A stretch of 64,000 nt of DNA, from positions 379,223,910 through 379,287,909 of the forward strand of contig CM068372.1 in assembly GCA_034769895.1 (NCBI GenBank), written 5' to 3'. Position 1 is the stretch's first letter. Every line of letters begins with the position of its first letter. Position numbers and translations under genes: made by a program. Shown here in pieces: positions 11,279-23,530 of the stretch. The notes below the pieces were generated by a model that was not told the origin of the DNA, searched no databases, and saw nothing but the letters and a program-made list of their open reading frames with translations. Source of the DNA: Magicicada septendecula (taxonomy: Eukaryota; Arthropoda; Insecta; Hemiptera; Cicadidae).

Positions 11279-11627
11279 TGACTCCGGGCGTGTAAGCCTT
11301 AGAAGGTATTAACTACATGATTAATTTATGGAAGAGGCAATATGACATGGCATAAAGAAACAATGGGCGTATTTCCTTAGGGACCAGAACAAGCGATTCG
11401 TCGACTCCACGACGAAAGGCTCACTTTAAATAGAATGTGGCATCCTGTGCTACTCGACCAATCGTAGTGCGCTGGATTCATATTGGTCGATGCTGGTATG
11501 TAGCTTGCAACGTGCCAATTCTGAAAGTCTATATGAACGGCCCTCCTTGTGACCGCTAACATTCTATTTCTACAGTACTGTGGTTAACTGACGAACATCA
11601 TGTCATTTGCTGAATTGTTTTTATACA
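11279..11627. other. No gene seen
   Basis: Unassigned sequence between two members of the hairpin/GAAACG module. It may be the body of a fold-back element. Confidence 0.35.
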
Positions 11628-11725
11628 CTGAAGATGGCATCCTGAGGAGAGGTTGAAACGTTTGTGAGTAAGAACATTAGCAGAGTACGACCCAATAGTC
11701 CGGATTTTAGTCAGTTTATTCCCAG
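11628..11725 (+). repeat. Member of the CTGANGA-hairpin-GAAACG module
   Basis: CTGAAGA at 11628-11634 and GAAACGTTTG from 11655 flank a degenerate hairpin. They are followed by TTAGCAGAGTACGACCCAATAG and CCGGATTTTAGTCAG, the same order of parts as at 5283-5400 and 11181-11270. Confidence 0.45.
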
Positions 11726-11769
11726 CACTGTTCAAGTTTAATAAGAAAATATTCAACCTTTATTGCCTG

Positions 11770-12335
11770 TGTTTCTTTATTCTTTCTACAACCGACTGTA
11801 ACTTCAGGTCTTTCCTTATGTAGTCGTCGTTTTGTAGATGATCTCTCAAACTGCGTCCCCTAACTGCTCTTAAAAATTTTTGAACTATCTTTTTGCAGTA
11901 AAGTCGATGTTTCACATTCATACATTAAAGTCGGCACAGCCACGACGTTGTAGAACTTTAGCTGTGTCTCCCGCTGCGTTTTATTCTTTTATAGTCGACT
12001 TCTTGTTACACAGGTGTAACTAAATTTATTTAACTTTCTCTCCATATCGTTGTCCTTCTTATATGAGATGTCGCATCCCAAATAATTAAAAAGTGATACC
12101 TGCTCCAAAACATTATTACCGATTACAAATTTTGCTCTTACAGGGTCCTTCCCTAGGAAGACCATTGTTTTTGTCTTAGTATTTGACATCTTAAAGTTGT
12201 GTTTCTGGCAGATTGTGTGGAAGGTATAAATAGACATTTGCAACTCATTTTCACTCTTCCCAATGATTATTTGGTCGTCTGTGTATAGTAATGTGCTAAG
12301 AGATTTGTTTACCTGCAGGTCAAACGTTTATCTAT
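11770..12335 (-). pseudogene. LINE reverse transcriptase fragment with YTDD box
   Basis: Minus-strand reading from about 12310 gives Leu-Leu-Tyr-Thr-Asp-Asp-Gln, the catalytic RT box in the YTDD form. Next comes the frame 12243-11989 with Asn-Thr-Lys-Thr-Lys-Thr-Met-Val-Phe, Pro-Val-Arg-Ala-Lys, Glu-Gln-Val and Phe-Asn-Tyr-Leu-Gly-Cys-Asp-Ile-Ser-Tyr. After a frameshift, it continues with Gln-Leu-Lys-Phe-Tyr-Asn-Val-Val-Ala-Val-Pro-Thr-Leu-Met-Tyr and Phe-Leu-Arg-Ala-Val-Arg-Gly. These are successive post-catalytic blocks of a LINE RT, in the right order. Stops and frameshifts mark it as dead. It is a different LINE group from that at 6280-7021. Confidence 0.72.
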
Positions 12336-13079
12336 TCTCGCAAAATCTAGTTTTATTCGTCAGTTATATTTTCTGGAAAGACAATAAAAACAAACCGTGA
12401 AGAAGCACAAACGTACTCCAACCAAAAACCGACAATTTTTCAACGGAACAAGTGACGGGGTGCGTATACAAACACGGTCAGCCCACATCGTTACATTTAT
12501 CAACTTAAGACGACACCAAGTAGACACCCATACCGCCTTAGTGAGTGATAGTCCTTTCTGTATACCAGTGTCGCCATCGTATGTTGTCAGCTTATATATA
12601 CAGTATACTGATATTTTAAGGTAGAAAACAGTCAAAAGGGCTATTTAAATTTCATTTATTTGCAACTGATTGTGATGAACTAGTTTTGCGTAAATATATT
12701 TAAACTAAAATCAAGTATTCAAGAAATTAATATGATATTATCTTTGGTACCAACTGGCCTTTAGGTTAGTATTGATCTTTCAAAAAATAAAACACTGCAA
12801 GAAAAATAAAATCTGATGAGTAATTGGCCATGTACCTTATGTAGTTAAAAAATGAACTTTATTAAAATAAAAAACTAATTTCCATAATCAAGTAAATTTA
12901 ATTCATCGAGAAACACGAAATATAATAGAAGCATTCGAATGACCTCTCTTGAGTTCAGAAGCAGCAAACTGCTTCTTTACACGTGGAACTGCAGGTAGAA
13001 ATAAATACATCAAAACCCTATTTACCCCTATCACAACCCTAGGTATCTGATAGGGCAAATATTAAATTGAAGGAAATAG
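12336..13079. other. No gene seen
   Basis: AT-rich sequence. The overlapping short frames around 12360-12635 have no recognised content. Confidence 0.45.
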
Positions 13080-13956
13080 GGCAAATAGGAGAACTAACGA
13101 ATGAAATTAATCAAATTGCAAATAAAATTAAGTTCAAAGAAGAAATAGGTTGAGTACAAATAAATTACCTAGATCTAAATATAAATATAGAGTGTGGTGT
13201 TTTTAAATTTGATGTATTTAGAAAAGAAACGTATACAGACTTAATTATACCTCGGGAATCATACCATCCCGTAAGTCACAAGATGGTTGCACTAAACTCA
13301 TGTTATTATAGGGCAATAAAATATTTAGAAGATGATTCATGTAAAAAAGATGAGTTAAAAAGAATAGAAGAAATAGCGAAAAATAATAATTATAATTCAG
13401 GGATAGTAGAGAAAATTGTAAAAAAAATAGAAGAAAATAGTAGACAAGAAGAGAAGAAAGAAATGAAATCATAGGATCAATAACGTATCTGGGATTTCAA
13501 ACGAGGAACATAATCAAGTGCTTTGAAAAACACACTATAGATGTAACGGTGAAAAAGACAAAAACAATTTTTGATTATATAACGAATAGTAGTACTTAAA
13601 TAACGCCTGAATTAAAGAAAAGTGGTGTTTATAAGTTGAACTGTAAACAGTGTGATAAGGTTTACCTGGGTGAAACAGGACGTAAGTTCGAAATTAGATT
13701 GAGAGAGCATGCGAGAGGAGAAGGAGACAGAACTACGAATTCGCTCTACGCGAGACATTTTAATGAAACAGGGCATAGGTATTTAGACCCAACAGAGAAC
13801 GTTGAAATAGTAAGGTTAGAGAATAACATAAGTAGACGCAAATTGTATGAAGAATTAGAAATATTAAAAGTAAGGAAAAAGAATAGTAATGTGCTGATGA
13901 ATATAAAGACTGAATTTAGTAATGAGGATATATTTTACTATATTTTGAAAGAGTAA
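13080..13956 (+). pseudogene. Penelope-like element: RT C terminus plus GIY-YIG endonuclease
   Basis: From about 13080 the reading frame gives a Penelope-like reverse-transcriptase end: Tyr-Leu-Asp-Leu-Asn-Ile, then Phe-Arg-Lys-Glu-Thr-Tyr-Thr-Asp, then Tyr-His-Pro-Val-Ser-His-Lys, matching the conserved YRKPTxTD...HPxxHK blocks. The frame 13283-13474 is its continuation (an in-frame stop near 13152 precedes it). After a disrupted linker, the frame 13636-13956 encodes a GIY-YIG nuclease: Gly-Val-Tyr just upstream of its first Met, Cys-x-x-Cys, Val-Tyr-Leu-Gly-Glu-Thr-Gly-Arg, then Arg-Leu-Arg-Glu-His. This fusion of RT and GIY-YIG defines autonomous Penelope-like elements. The N-terminal RT core is missing and the linker is broken, so it is inactive. 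Confidence 0.85.
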
Positions 13957-14147
13957 TGTATAAAAGGTGTAATAGGGTTACAGGATATGTGTTCAGATGG
14001 TAGAAAGCTGTAGGGGATATCTAGAGGGTAATGTATGTGACGAGGTCAAGTTGACTAAGTAAGGGGCGGGGCTAACAAGGACTGGGCGGTAAGTAATGCC
14101 TCCTATTGGTTGAATGTAACCGGTTATGCGTGGGAGAGTTAGTATAT
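13957..14147 (+). other. Probable 3' untranslated part of the Penelope-like element
   Basis: Non-coding sequence directly after the GIY-YIG stop, unusually G-rich for the region (AGGGGCGGGGCTAAC, ACTGGGCGG, CCTCCTATTGGTTG). Its position suggests element 3' sequence. No boundary is visible. Confidence 0.4.
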
Positions 14148-14217
14148 ATATGTATATATATATAATATATATATACTATATATATTATATATACTATATA
14201 TATAGTATATATATACT

Positions 14218-14257
<40 letters not shown>
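14148..14257. repeat. AT-rich (TA)n tract with internal palindromes
   Basis: TA dinucleotides interrupted by TACTATATATA and TATAGTATA words, giving many overlapping palindromes. Confidence 0.85.
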
Positions 14258-14260
<3 letters not shown>

Positions 14261-14274
14261 GAAGTAGGTATTCT

Positions 14275-14405
14275 AATTTTGTTGTAGGAAGAACTTGATA
14301 ATGGTTGCGAAACCGAAAGGCCTCGTTCGAGGGAAATTGTACATAGCAGAGAAGCAACAAAATACGACAAAGTTGTTATGAAGACTGCTAACACAGATAA
14401 AATAG
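14275..14405. repeat. Diverged PLE-associated terminal module
   Basis: AACTTGATAATGG..GCGAAACCGAAAGGCCTCGTTCG, then GTACATAGCAG, ACGACAAAGTTGTTATGAAG and ACTGCTAACACAG follow the same order as the units at 3221, 3419 and 17912. It lies about 320 bp after the Penelope-like GIY-YIG stop, which supports linking this module family to Penelope-like ends. Confidence 0.5.
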
Positions 14406-14815
14406 CTGACAAATAGTAAATGTAATGCTCTAAAAATAAATTAAAAAATTACCAATTGAGCTGGAATTTAATATTGAGAAAGTATTTCTATTTGTATTTG
14501 TATTTGTATGTAAGGTCTGTAATGCTAGACGGTCCTATGCCTAGGAACCAAAGACGAACTATATGACAAACTTCGGTGACGGCAACAATTTAATTATCAC
14601 AACGTTTCGGTCACTACTGGAAATTCTTAGGTACAAAGTGACAGTTACATTAAAACAGACTACCTATCCTCGGGCCCCAGAGCTAGAACTGACTATGAAG
14701 CGAATCAAAACCGGAACCGGAAATTTCCCTCTTTTTGAACTTTTGGTAACCTTGAGATATGCGATACCTTCCAACATTTTATGTAAAAAGGACTAAGGAC
14801 CGCGTAAAATAATCC
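14406..14815. other. No gene seen
   Basis: The 77-codon frame at 14563 has no motif that I recognise. A TTTGTATTTGTATTTG micro-repeat lies near 14490. Confidence 0.4.
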
Positions 14816-15105
14816 AATGCATTTATTTCAATTTCTGCTTTCGGCTTACTTTTCTTCTTTCTAATGACTGTTTAATATGTCTCTTTGGTTTTTCGTCTCT
14901 TTTTTGTCCAGATGTTATTTCTTTTCTTCTTGTCTTTCTACTGGAAATCCTTTGAGTTTTGTGCTAGTTCTCGGAAAGTCATCCTATCGTTTATTATGTT
15001 TTCTGTAATCCCCATCTCTGGAATGTGATATTCCAGATCCTTTATCTCTTGTAACCATTGGTTGTCATTTTTATTCTCGTAAACACGGTTGGATATCCTT
15101 TTTGT
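14816..15105 (-). pseudogene. LINE RT C-terminal remnant, downstream half
   Basis: Minus-strand translation gives Asn-Gln-Trp-Leu-Gln-Glu-Ile-Lys-Asp-Leu-Glu, Ile-Thr-Glu-Asn-Ile-Ile-Asn-Asp-Arg-Met-Thr-Phe-Arg-Glu and, after a frame change, a Lys/Arg-rich end. This resembles the tail of the LINE RT whose preceding part lies at 16646-16990 on the same strand. A 1.5 kb insertion appears to split them. Confidence 0.5.
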
Positions 15106-16645
15106 TTGTCTACTGTTGTTGTGACGATTTTAAAATAGGAAACGTAATATGGAGTAAAATTTATTTTTAAATAGCACATTAAAATTAATATTACATCCCT
15201 TGATTAACTCAAAATAATATTTAACAAAGAGTTTTAATTGACAAAAGGAATGCGAGTGTAAAGATAGGGAAACTAGTTAATAATTTACCATGCACTGACG
15301 TGCATTAACTGGAATTAACCTGCATACAGATTCTTTTACTAAACAAATAATACTGGTAAAACTTGAAATTATTCAAATAAATAAAAAATGCTACAGTAGT
15401 ATACTATTTATTCTGAAGTAAAGCATTGCTTTGGATAATAAAAAGGTCGAACTTTAAATACCGTAAATAGCGAATAAAGGTGGAACTATTTTGTTGTGAT
15501 GCGTAAACTCCGCGCAGTTAACTGACCTGCCCTGACATAATAATAATGCAGTAGAAATGGAGCACTCTCGTAGTAAACACTACACCCTTGAACCATGCCC
15601 CGAAGTACTAAGATATTTTAATTTAAAAGTGCAGATATAACAACGTGTAAAGGAAAGTATCAGTAAAGTAGTGTTTTATAAAGAAAAATGTAATCTATTA
15701 AATTAAATGGAATAAATAAGTGAGAGGGATGACATCTCTGTTGACTAAGTGTAAGATCTCCAATGTTTGTTTAAATTAAAAAGGTACAATGTACCAAAAG
15801 TGAGAACATTTTATAAATAACGATGTGACGTGAACTTCTGTGGGAAACAAGAACTTTCACCCGAGTTGTACTACTAAAGATGCTTAGCTACCAGACTTCA
15901 TAGAACAGCATAACAGCTTCATAATTACGAGGATCTCTTCAGGGACTTCACCCGGAAGGTAAACTACCATAACCTTCAACCATTTGTGGACACCCCAAGG
16001 ACCAAGGACCAGGACACGGAGTAAACTTCACAATATCACAGGTGACACGGAGACTTGTCTTTCGTGGTTAAATGTCATTAAAACAAATGTTTACAAAAGA
16101 CAGTTTAATAAACTATATAAAAGACTTTAATTATTGTCACTTTGTAAATTGTATTAAGTCATACGACTAAAATTATTTGTAATAGTAATTAGTGCTTGTA
16201 GTATAAAGCTTTTCAGATACTAGAGGTTAAATTAAGTCCATTCTTCAAATGGCCCCCCCCTTCAAATTGTATGATAACTTAATTTACAAAAGCAATTTAA
16301 TATCCCGGATCCGTGGAAAAAGCTAGCACATAACAATACTTTTGTTGTGGCCACCTTTTTAGAAAATATTTTGTAAACTTTTATTTAGAAAACCTTATGG
16401 TAAAAATCCATGTAGTTTTTATCATTATCACCTAATAAAGAGATGTCATTACTTAACACAAAATACTGAGTGAATAAATCATCAAACACCCCAACAACAT
16501 TCCTTTCATTCTAACTACTACTGCTTGTTAAAATCTTCATAAGAAGTTGATTAAGACAATGGCAGCCCGTGCAATTGATCTGAGGCAATTACGCACTGGT
16601 TCCCGACGTTATATTGTCTATCAAATCATGTTGTGTTGTCTACTG
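15106..16645. mobile_element. Unidentified insertion splitting a LINE remnant
   Basis: TTGTCTACTG occurs at 15106-15115 and again at 16636-16645, exactly where the LINE reading stops and resumes, so it may be a 10-bp target duplication around a 1520-bp insert. The insert has no coding frame. It contains a GC-richer block at about 15850-16080 (AAGGACCAAGGACCAGGACAC) and a CCCCCCCC run at 16253-16260. The insert begins TTGTTGTGACG, so a solo LTR is possible, but no clean TG...CA boundary was found. Confidence 0.4.
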
Positions 16646-16990
16646 CTATTGATGTGGACGAAAAATCAAACTTTTTTGTTCTGAATTGTATCTGATATCC
16701 CTTCGTTTTCTTCATTATTTGTGTTTTTTCCGTGTTAAAATTCACCTTCCTTTGTTTCCAGCGCTTCCAGGTCCTTTGAAACATGTTTTTTCCCTTCTTT
16801 TCTGTCTTCTATTTTTCTTCTAATATTATGGAGAACAAGCGTCCTAAAGCGCAGACACTGTCTTGGCTTGATTACTGTGTTGGAGTGTCTAATTTTTGTT
16901 TTTCTTGAGAGATTATTCTTACTGTACATATTTTTAGTTAGTTGACATGCTAGTTACATTTTGTTTGTTATTCTTATTTTGTATGTTTCG
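16646..16990 (-). pseudogene. LINE RT C-terminal remnant, upstream half
   Basis: The minus-strand frame 16929-16735 has Leu-Ser-Arg-Lys-Thr-Lys-Ile-Arg-His, Asn-Thr-Val-Ile-Lys-Pro and a following basic segment. This is the 'KxxxYxxVIxPxxLY' block that follows the RT core in many LINEs. A frameshift leads into Glu-Gly-Ile-Ser-Asp-Thr-Ile-Gln. It continues, after the insertion, at 14816-15105. Confidence 0.55.
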
Positions 16991-17911
16991 TTGTATAATC
17001 TATTGACTTGAATTATTTTACCAACTTATTCAAACACTTATTTCAATGTGTTAGTCTTGTTGATGCCACTATATTCTATTATTATTATAACTTCAGACAA
17101 GCTTATGATGTTGCTCACAAATTTGATCTTTTCAAAACAAAAATAAAGATTTCATCTGATTATTTATAATAATAAAAAAATTTAATAAAAAAGTGTGTAG
17201 AATGTCTCACATTTTAATTGACATTACTTTTCGAATTAATAAACTCTATTTTCCCTTCTTTGTCGGCTAAAAGCTTTGATGTGAAGTCGTTAGTCAAGCA
17301 CAAACAGATGTGACAATAAAAACATTTAATTCTGTAACATGAAGCAATATCGCGTCACAAGTAGTGGAGTTGGCTAATTCCCATGGCACCGTCACCCATT
17401 AACTCTGTTACAGCTGAGATTGCTTCCTGATGACTATTGCAATTTCTGCACTTCTCTCTTCCTTTATTACAATATATTACTGAGCTCCAATTTTGTTTTA
17501 TCGCTCCATTGGTACTAAACATATCTGCCCTCTAATAACTTCTAAATGTAATCTTAATTTTAATTTTAATTTATAAAATCAATGCCTAATTTCCTTTCCA
17601 TAAATTACTGGACTAGTTTTTTTAATATTTACAGTCATAAAGTATTTTCACCCGTTAGTACACTACTATTGCGTAGAACTGAAACCAGTGGTTAATGCGA
17701 TTTTTGGTCTTACCTAAATTTCATATGCCTACCTCATCTAATGTTTAATTTTTTCCTTCTTTGGTTACCTCTTCTAATGTTTAATTTCTTTCTTTTTAGT
17801 TTCAGCCATCTGTGGGATGAAGGATGAGATAACTTTCCTCACTTTCTAAAGTTCTTTTCTCCTTCATCGTAATTTTTCTTGTTCAACAATTATTTTTATT
17901 CTGTCATCCTC
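16991..17911. other. No gene seen
   Basis: AT-rich unassigned stretch. A TCTAATGTTTAATTT word occurs twice near 17738 and 17774. Confidence 0.45.
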
Positions 17912-18152
17912 TGGTTTAGTACTTGAAAATGGTGGAAACACTGAAAGGCCTCGTCCGGAATATGACAAGCAGCAGTTCAGCGAGTACAAAAGACAAATTT
18001 GGAATTATAAAGACTGCTCCCATTTCCAGTTTTGTTATTTTTATTAGCAGCCATCTTAACACCAAAGTTGTCACTATTTATTGTCACACTGCTAAATACT
18101 TCGTTCCTGATGAGGCCTTTCGGTGTCTCCACCATCTTTAGGTCTTAAACGA
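17912..18152. repeat. Inverted pair of the PLE-associated module
   Basis: The left arm (about 17912-17960: GGTTTAGTACTTGAAAATGG, then TGGAAACACTGAAAGGCCTC) pairs, with perhaps one in six positions mismatched, with the right arm (about 18101-18150: TGATGAGGCCTTTCGGTGTC, then TCCACCATCTTTAGG). Arm identity is lower than in the fold-backs at 7074 and 18253, so this copy is older. The frame over it is not a gene. Confidence 0.65.
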
Positions 18153-18173
18153 CAATTTTGTACCTCTACAAAC

Positions 18174-18175
<2 letters not shown>

Positions 18176-18211
<36 letters not shown>
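18176..18211. repeat. (TA)n microsatellite
   Basis: A pure TA run of about 18 units. Confidence 0.95.
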
Positions 18212-18213
<2 letters not shown>

Positions 18214-18252
18214 CAATCACTTTCTGCTACAGTCCGTTTCTTGATGTATATG

Positions 18253-18381
18253 ATACTTTAATATTTATAACTAAATTTACCTCAAGATATACTTTTTTCC
18301 CTATTGGGTACATGTTTCGAGAGTACCTAATAGGGAAAAAAGTATATCTTGAGGTAAATTTAGTTATAAATATTAAAGTAT
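18253..18381. repeat. 59-bp near-perfect inverted repeat
   Basis: Arms 18253-18311 and 18323-18381 match with one visible mismatch around an 11-base spacer, ATGTTTCGAGA. The sequence runs from TA-rich DNA on one side to a TATATATATA tract on the other. Confidence 0.9.

Positions 18382-20050
<1,669 letters not shown>

Positions 20051-20082
<32 letters not shown>
20051..20082. repeat. (AT)n tract, left insertion flank of the LTR array
   Basis: About 15 AT units end directly at the TGTAACAT start of the first LTR. The array's other end (57041) also abuts an AT tract, so the target site was an AT microsatellite. The exact 4-5 bp target duplication cannot be delimited in this repeat. Confidence 0.85.
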
Positions 20083-20085
<3 letters not shown>

Positions 20086-22100
20086 AACATAACAAAATTA
20101 TCACACTAAACATTTGAATTAATGTTACATGAATAAAAGAGAAAGTTCCATAGTGAGTGAGAAGAATAAATTGTTTAAGGATTACACTAGAAACTGTATA
20201 ATTAAGTCTATAAAATGTTAATAAAAATGGAAGATAACAAAGAAAACCATTAATTAAAATAACCTACTATGAAAAAACCAGTTAAACCAGCAGTATACCC
20301 AGTAGATTGGGGAAGCAGTACAAAAAGGGAAGGACCATAAAAAAGGAAATAATCTGTCATGAAACCATTTTAATAAGGAAACTACTAATGTGATATTTGA
20401 AGAAGGGACGAAACATATCAAGATTCCAACAAAGAGACCAGAAACAGGAAGAGATATGCCAAAACAAAATGTTAATCATATAATAAATACCATGAGACAA
20501 AATTGAAACCGATATAGGTAAACCCCAAACAAGTTACAAGATACAATACTATAAAAACAAATTGTATATTAGTTGTAAGTGTAACATGTCAAAAAATATG
20601 TCAAAAGAGACTACCATAGAGTAGAACTCACTAAAAAGACTACCAGAGTGTAGAATACAATAAAGTGAAGTGAGATAACAAAATTAAGGAACTACAGAGT
20701 GTACAGTGAGAAACATAGTTAAAAAATCTATGAAAAAATCTTCAGTGAGGTTTAAGTATTATAAAAAGACTACCATGAGTGTAGAATAATAATAATAAAA
20801 CCATTGAAATGAAAGACGGTCTAAGGACTGACAACATTACTAGTAATAAGAGTTTTAAATTAGATATAAGAAGGACTATTACATATAAAATGTTTTCTTT
20901 AATTATAACTAAATAAATGGTGAGGACAAAAATACCAAAGGACAGTTCATAACTGAAGGTATGCCTAATATTAAGATGTTTATTATTTATTATTAATTAA
21001 ATAATATTTTAGATGTAAGGTGTAAATAGATACACGAGGTTTTTTATCACAGTTAAAGTGTTTTCATAAGAATAATACATACACAAGACAGTTAGTGACT
21101 GACAGTGTTACTAGTTATAGGAGTTTTTTATGTTTTCTAATTAAATTATGTCTAGGATAAGCTATGTTGTTATCATTTGATGATACAGGAAAAAATAGTA
21201 GGAATAAGATGTTTTTGTTAAAATTAGGTGATATATGGAGAATAGTTGATAATAAGATGTTTTTGTTAAAATTAGGCATAAGATGTTCATGTTATGGTTC
21301 AATGATGTTATTAGTATAAAGAAAGTTTAGTAGATACAAGATATTCTATTGTAATTAAAATCATGTCATTTAATTTTCCATTGTGTAAGTCAGAGAGGCA
21401 AGTAGGGCATAAAAATGTAATAGTTTTATTCAAATCAGTAAACCATGTATAATGTACAAACAGACCCACCAAGACACTATGTTTGTAAACACAGAATGGC
21501 CTATAAACAAAAAAAAAAACTATCTATCAAAGAATTAATCTATGTAATAGGAATAGAATTCAATACATACAATACAGAAATTGAAAATATAATTAATACA
21601 GATACAGTTAATAGCAAATAGAATGACAAAAGAAAGAAAACTAACTTCTTTTGGAAACAGTCAAAAATAGGCTTATGATAGTAATAAAATCAGACTAAAC
21701 AGCAAATTAATCAATATTGAAATGTTTTAATAACCAAATTATTAACAACAAAGTAATTACGGAGTTATTAGGTGTATTCCAGAGAAATATTATACCGAAA
21801 AAACAAATAAAAACCTTTAAAACACTGAATTTGTACAAAATATGGGGCATACAATTATTATATAAAATTGTAATTTTTGGGCTTAAATGAGTTTGAAACA
21901 AACCCAGCTATATATCAAAAGATGTAAAATTAAATAATCAATATTACTGAATAGTTAGATTCATGTAAAATTAAGAAATATTGGAAATACAGTAAAAAAT
22001 AAGAAAACTTGTTATGTATAGTTAGATAGTGAAACAAGTCTTAGACAGATATTTTATAATTAAACAATATGAAGAGGAAAAAGACATACCACAAATTGCC

Positions 22101-22129
22101 CTAAAACGACGACGTTGCGTCGTTTAGTC
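22101..22129. repeat. Hairpin CTAAAACGACG...CGTCGTTTAG in U3
   Basis: Arms CTAAA(A)CGACG and CGTCGTTTAG flank the loop ACGTTG. It is GC-richer than its surroundings and unchanged in all four LTRs (also near 33281, 44462 and 55645). It could be a protein-binding palindrome; the role is unknown. Confidence 0.6.
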
Positions 22130-22584
22130 TATTGTTAATCGCAAAGCTGAACAGTTGAAAAATGTATTAGTGGAGTTTTGAAAACCAAATAATTTATATT
22201 AAAACCAAGTGTGGTTATGTGGCGTGTAACGGAGATGAACTAACAAGTAAAATAACATTATCTATCTGTGTCTAACACTTCACAAGTTTCCAAAAACACA
22301 GAATAACACCATAAAAACGCAACACCAGAAATCGACAGCCATTTTGATCAATTTTTGGAACAAATTCACAAAACCAACAAGCATATTTGAACACTACACT
22401 ACCCAAGAGATCCATCCAGAATTCGACATCGCAGACGACGAGGGGACATTCAACACTATATTTTGGAACAACACCACTTCGCAGGAAAAGGGAACATCGT
22501 TTTATTTCTGTGGGAGAAGATCTTCAATTCCAACGGCGTCATAGCAGATTAAAACCGAGCAGACGGCGGCCATTGCTGAATTTC

Positions 22585-22628
22585 TATAAAGACGACGGGC
22601 CAGTGCTGCCTGGAGCAGAGTGACGTCA
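22585..22628 (+). promoter_or_regulatory. Candidate LTR core promoter: TATAAA plus perfect CRE palindrome
   Basis: TATAAA at 22585-22590 is followed 30 bases later by TGACGTCA at 22621-22628, the consensus CREB/ATF site. Transcription would then start near 22615. A GCGGCCAT word, which contains the YY1/Pho core GCCAT, lies at 22565-22572. The same arrangement recurs in the other LTRs (CRE at 33801, 44982 and 56165). Promoter use is an inference. Confidence 0.5.
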
Positions 22629-23222
22629 TTTCTTCGATTTGGTTCGAATTTTAAATAATTTCTTTCTAATTGACAATTGTAATAATAATTCTGTTCTATT
22701 TCAGATGTTAACATTTAGTTTAAGAATACCTGTTAAATGTATCTTGTTCCTTGCCCTCTGACCATTTCGACTCGTTAAAAGAACCATAAATCTAAACTTG
22801 TAAAAAATATATTTGTTGATTTTTCTCACTGCCGACTGTGGCGAATATTTGCCAATGCCTGGGACATGCGCAGTTTGACTGGCGCACAATTTTGAATGAA
22901 TAAACGCAAATCAGTATTCAGTTACCAGCATTGTTTTTATTTCTACCATTAAGGTTATTATTATTTTTTTTATTAAGCAAAAACATAACTCACATTGAGA
23001 GAATAGATATAGGAGGGAATTACAAACTCAAATAATTAATTAATTGTTAATTAATTAAATTAAATCATTCCAACAAACTCTATACAAGAACGAGAAAAAA
23101 TATTTGCAGAATTTTTAAAGTTTGATGTATTTATTATTTATCAATCAAACACACCTAGTTATAACATATTCTTATCATCAATATTTCTATATTCTATTTA
23201 TTATTACATTTGAAATTATATC

Positions 23223-23530
23223 ACAATTTGACTAGCCTAACAGTGGGACTTTAAGGAGTCAGACTGACCCAGTGATAAACAAAATATCAATACGTATCAA
23301 CACATATTTCAATTATAATTATATTTTTATTTTTATATTTGTAATATTATTAATTATATAACAAATTGACTAGCCCAACTAGTGGGGCTAAAGGAAGAAC
23401 ACAATACCTTTGTTATCACCAAAGATACACATATCAATTCAATTATTTTTAATTTATATCTTTATTTTTATATTTGTAATATTTTTATTATATTACAAAT
23501 TGGCGTCCAACTTAAGGGGCTTTAAATAGG
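23223..23530. repeat. Three tandem copies of the LTR-end/primer-site block
   Basis: ACAATTTGACTAGCC...GTGGGACTTTAAGG (from 23223), ACAAATTGACTAGCCCAAC...GTGGGGCTAAAGG (from 23361) and the true LTR end plus primer site ACAAATTGGCGTCCAAC...AGGGGCTTTAAA (from 23495) are spaced 138 and 134 bp. The AT-rich sequence between them is also alike (TTTTTATATTTGTAATATT before copies 2 and 3). The first two copies lie inside the LTR; only the last borders the internal region. Confidence 0.85.

Larger units (their letters stand above)
20083..23497 (+). mobile_element. LTR 1, outer 5' LTR, 3415 bp
   Basis: It starts TGTAACAT after an AT tract and ends ATATTACA before the primer-binding site. A workable U3-R-U5 model is: TATAAA at 22585-22590, a start near 22615, AATAAA at 22899-22904 followed by a T-rich stretch (TTGTTTTTATTTC), and U5 from about 22920 on. 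That gives a U3 of about 2.5 kb. Near the end lie two degenerate copies of the LTR-end/primer-site block (23223 and 23361). Compared with the other three it has private changes (for example AGAAGAAT at about 20160 for AGAGGAAT; ACTAGTTATAGG at about 21110). Short frames in it are conserved only because the LTRs are near-identical. Confidence 0.92.

Noticed and set aside
22344..22714. Short frames conserved in all four LTRs (66, 78 and 70 codons)
   Set aside because: Conservation reflects the near-identity of the LTRs. The frames overlap on both strands and the promoter region, and show no domain.
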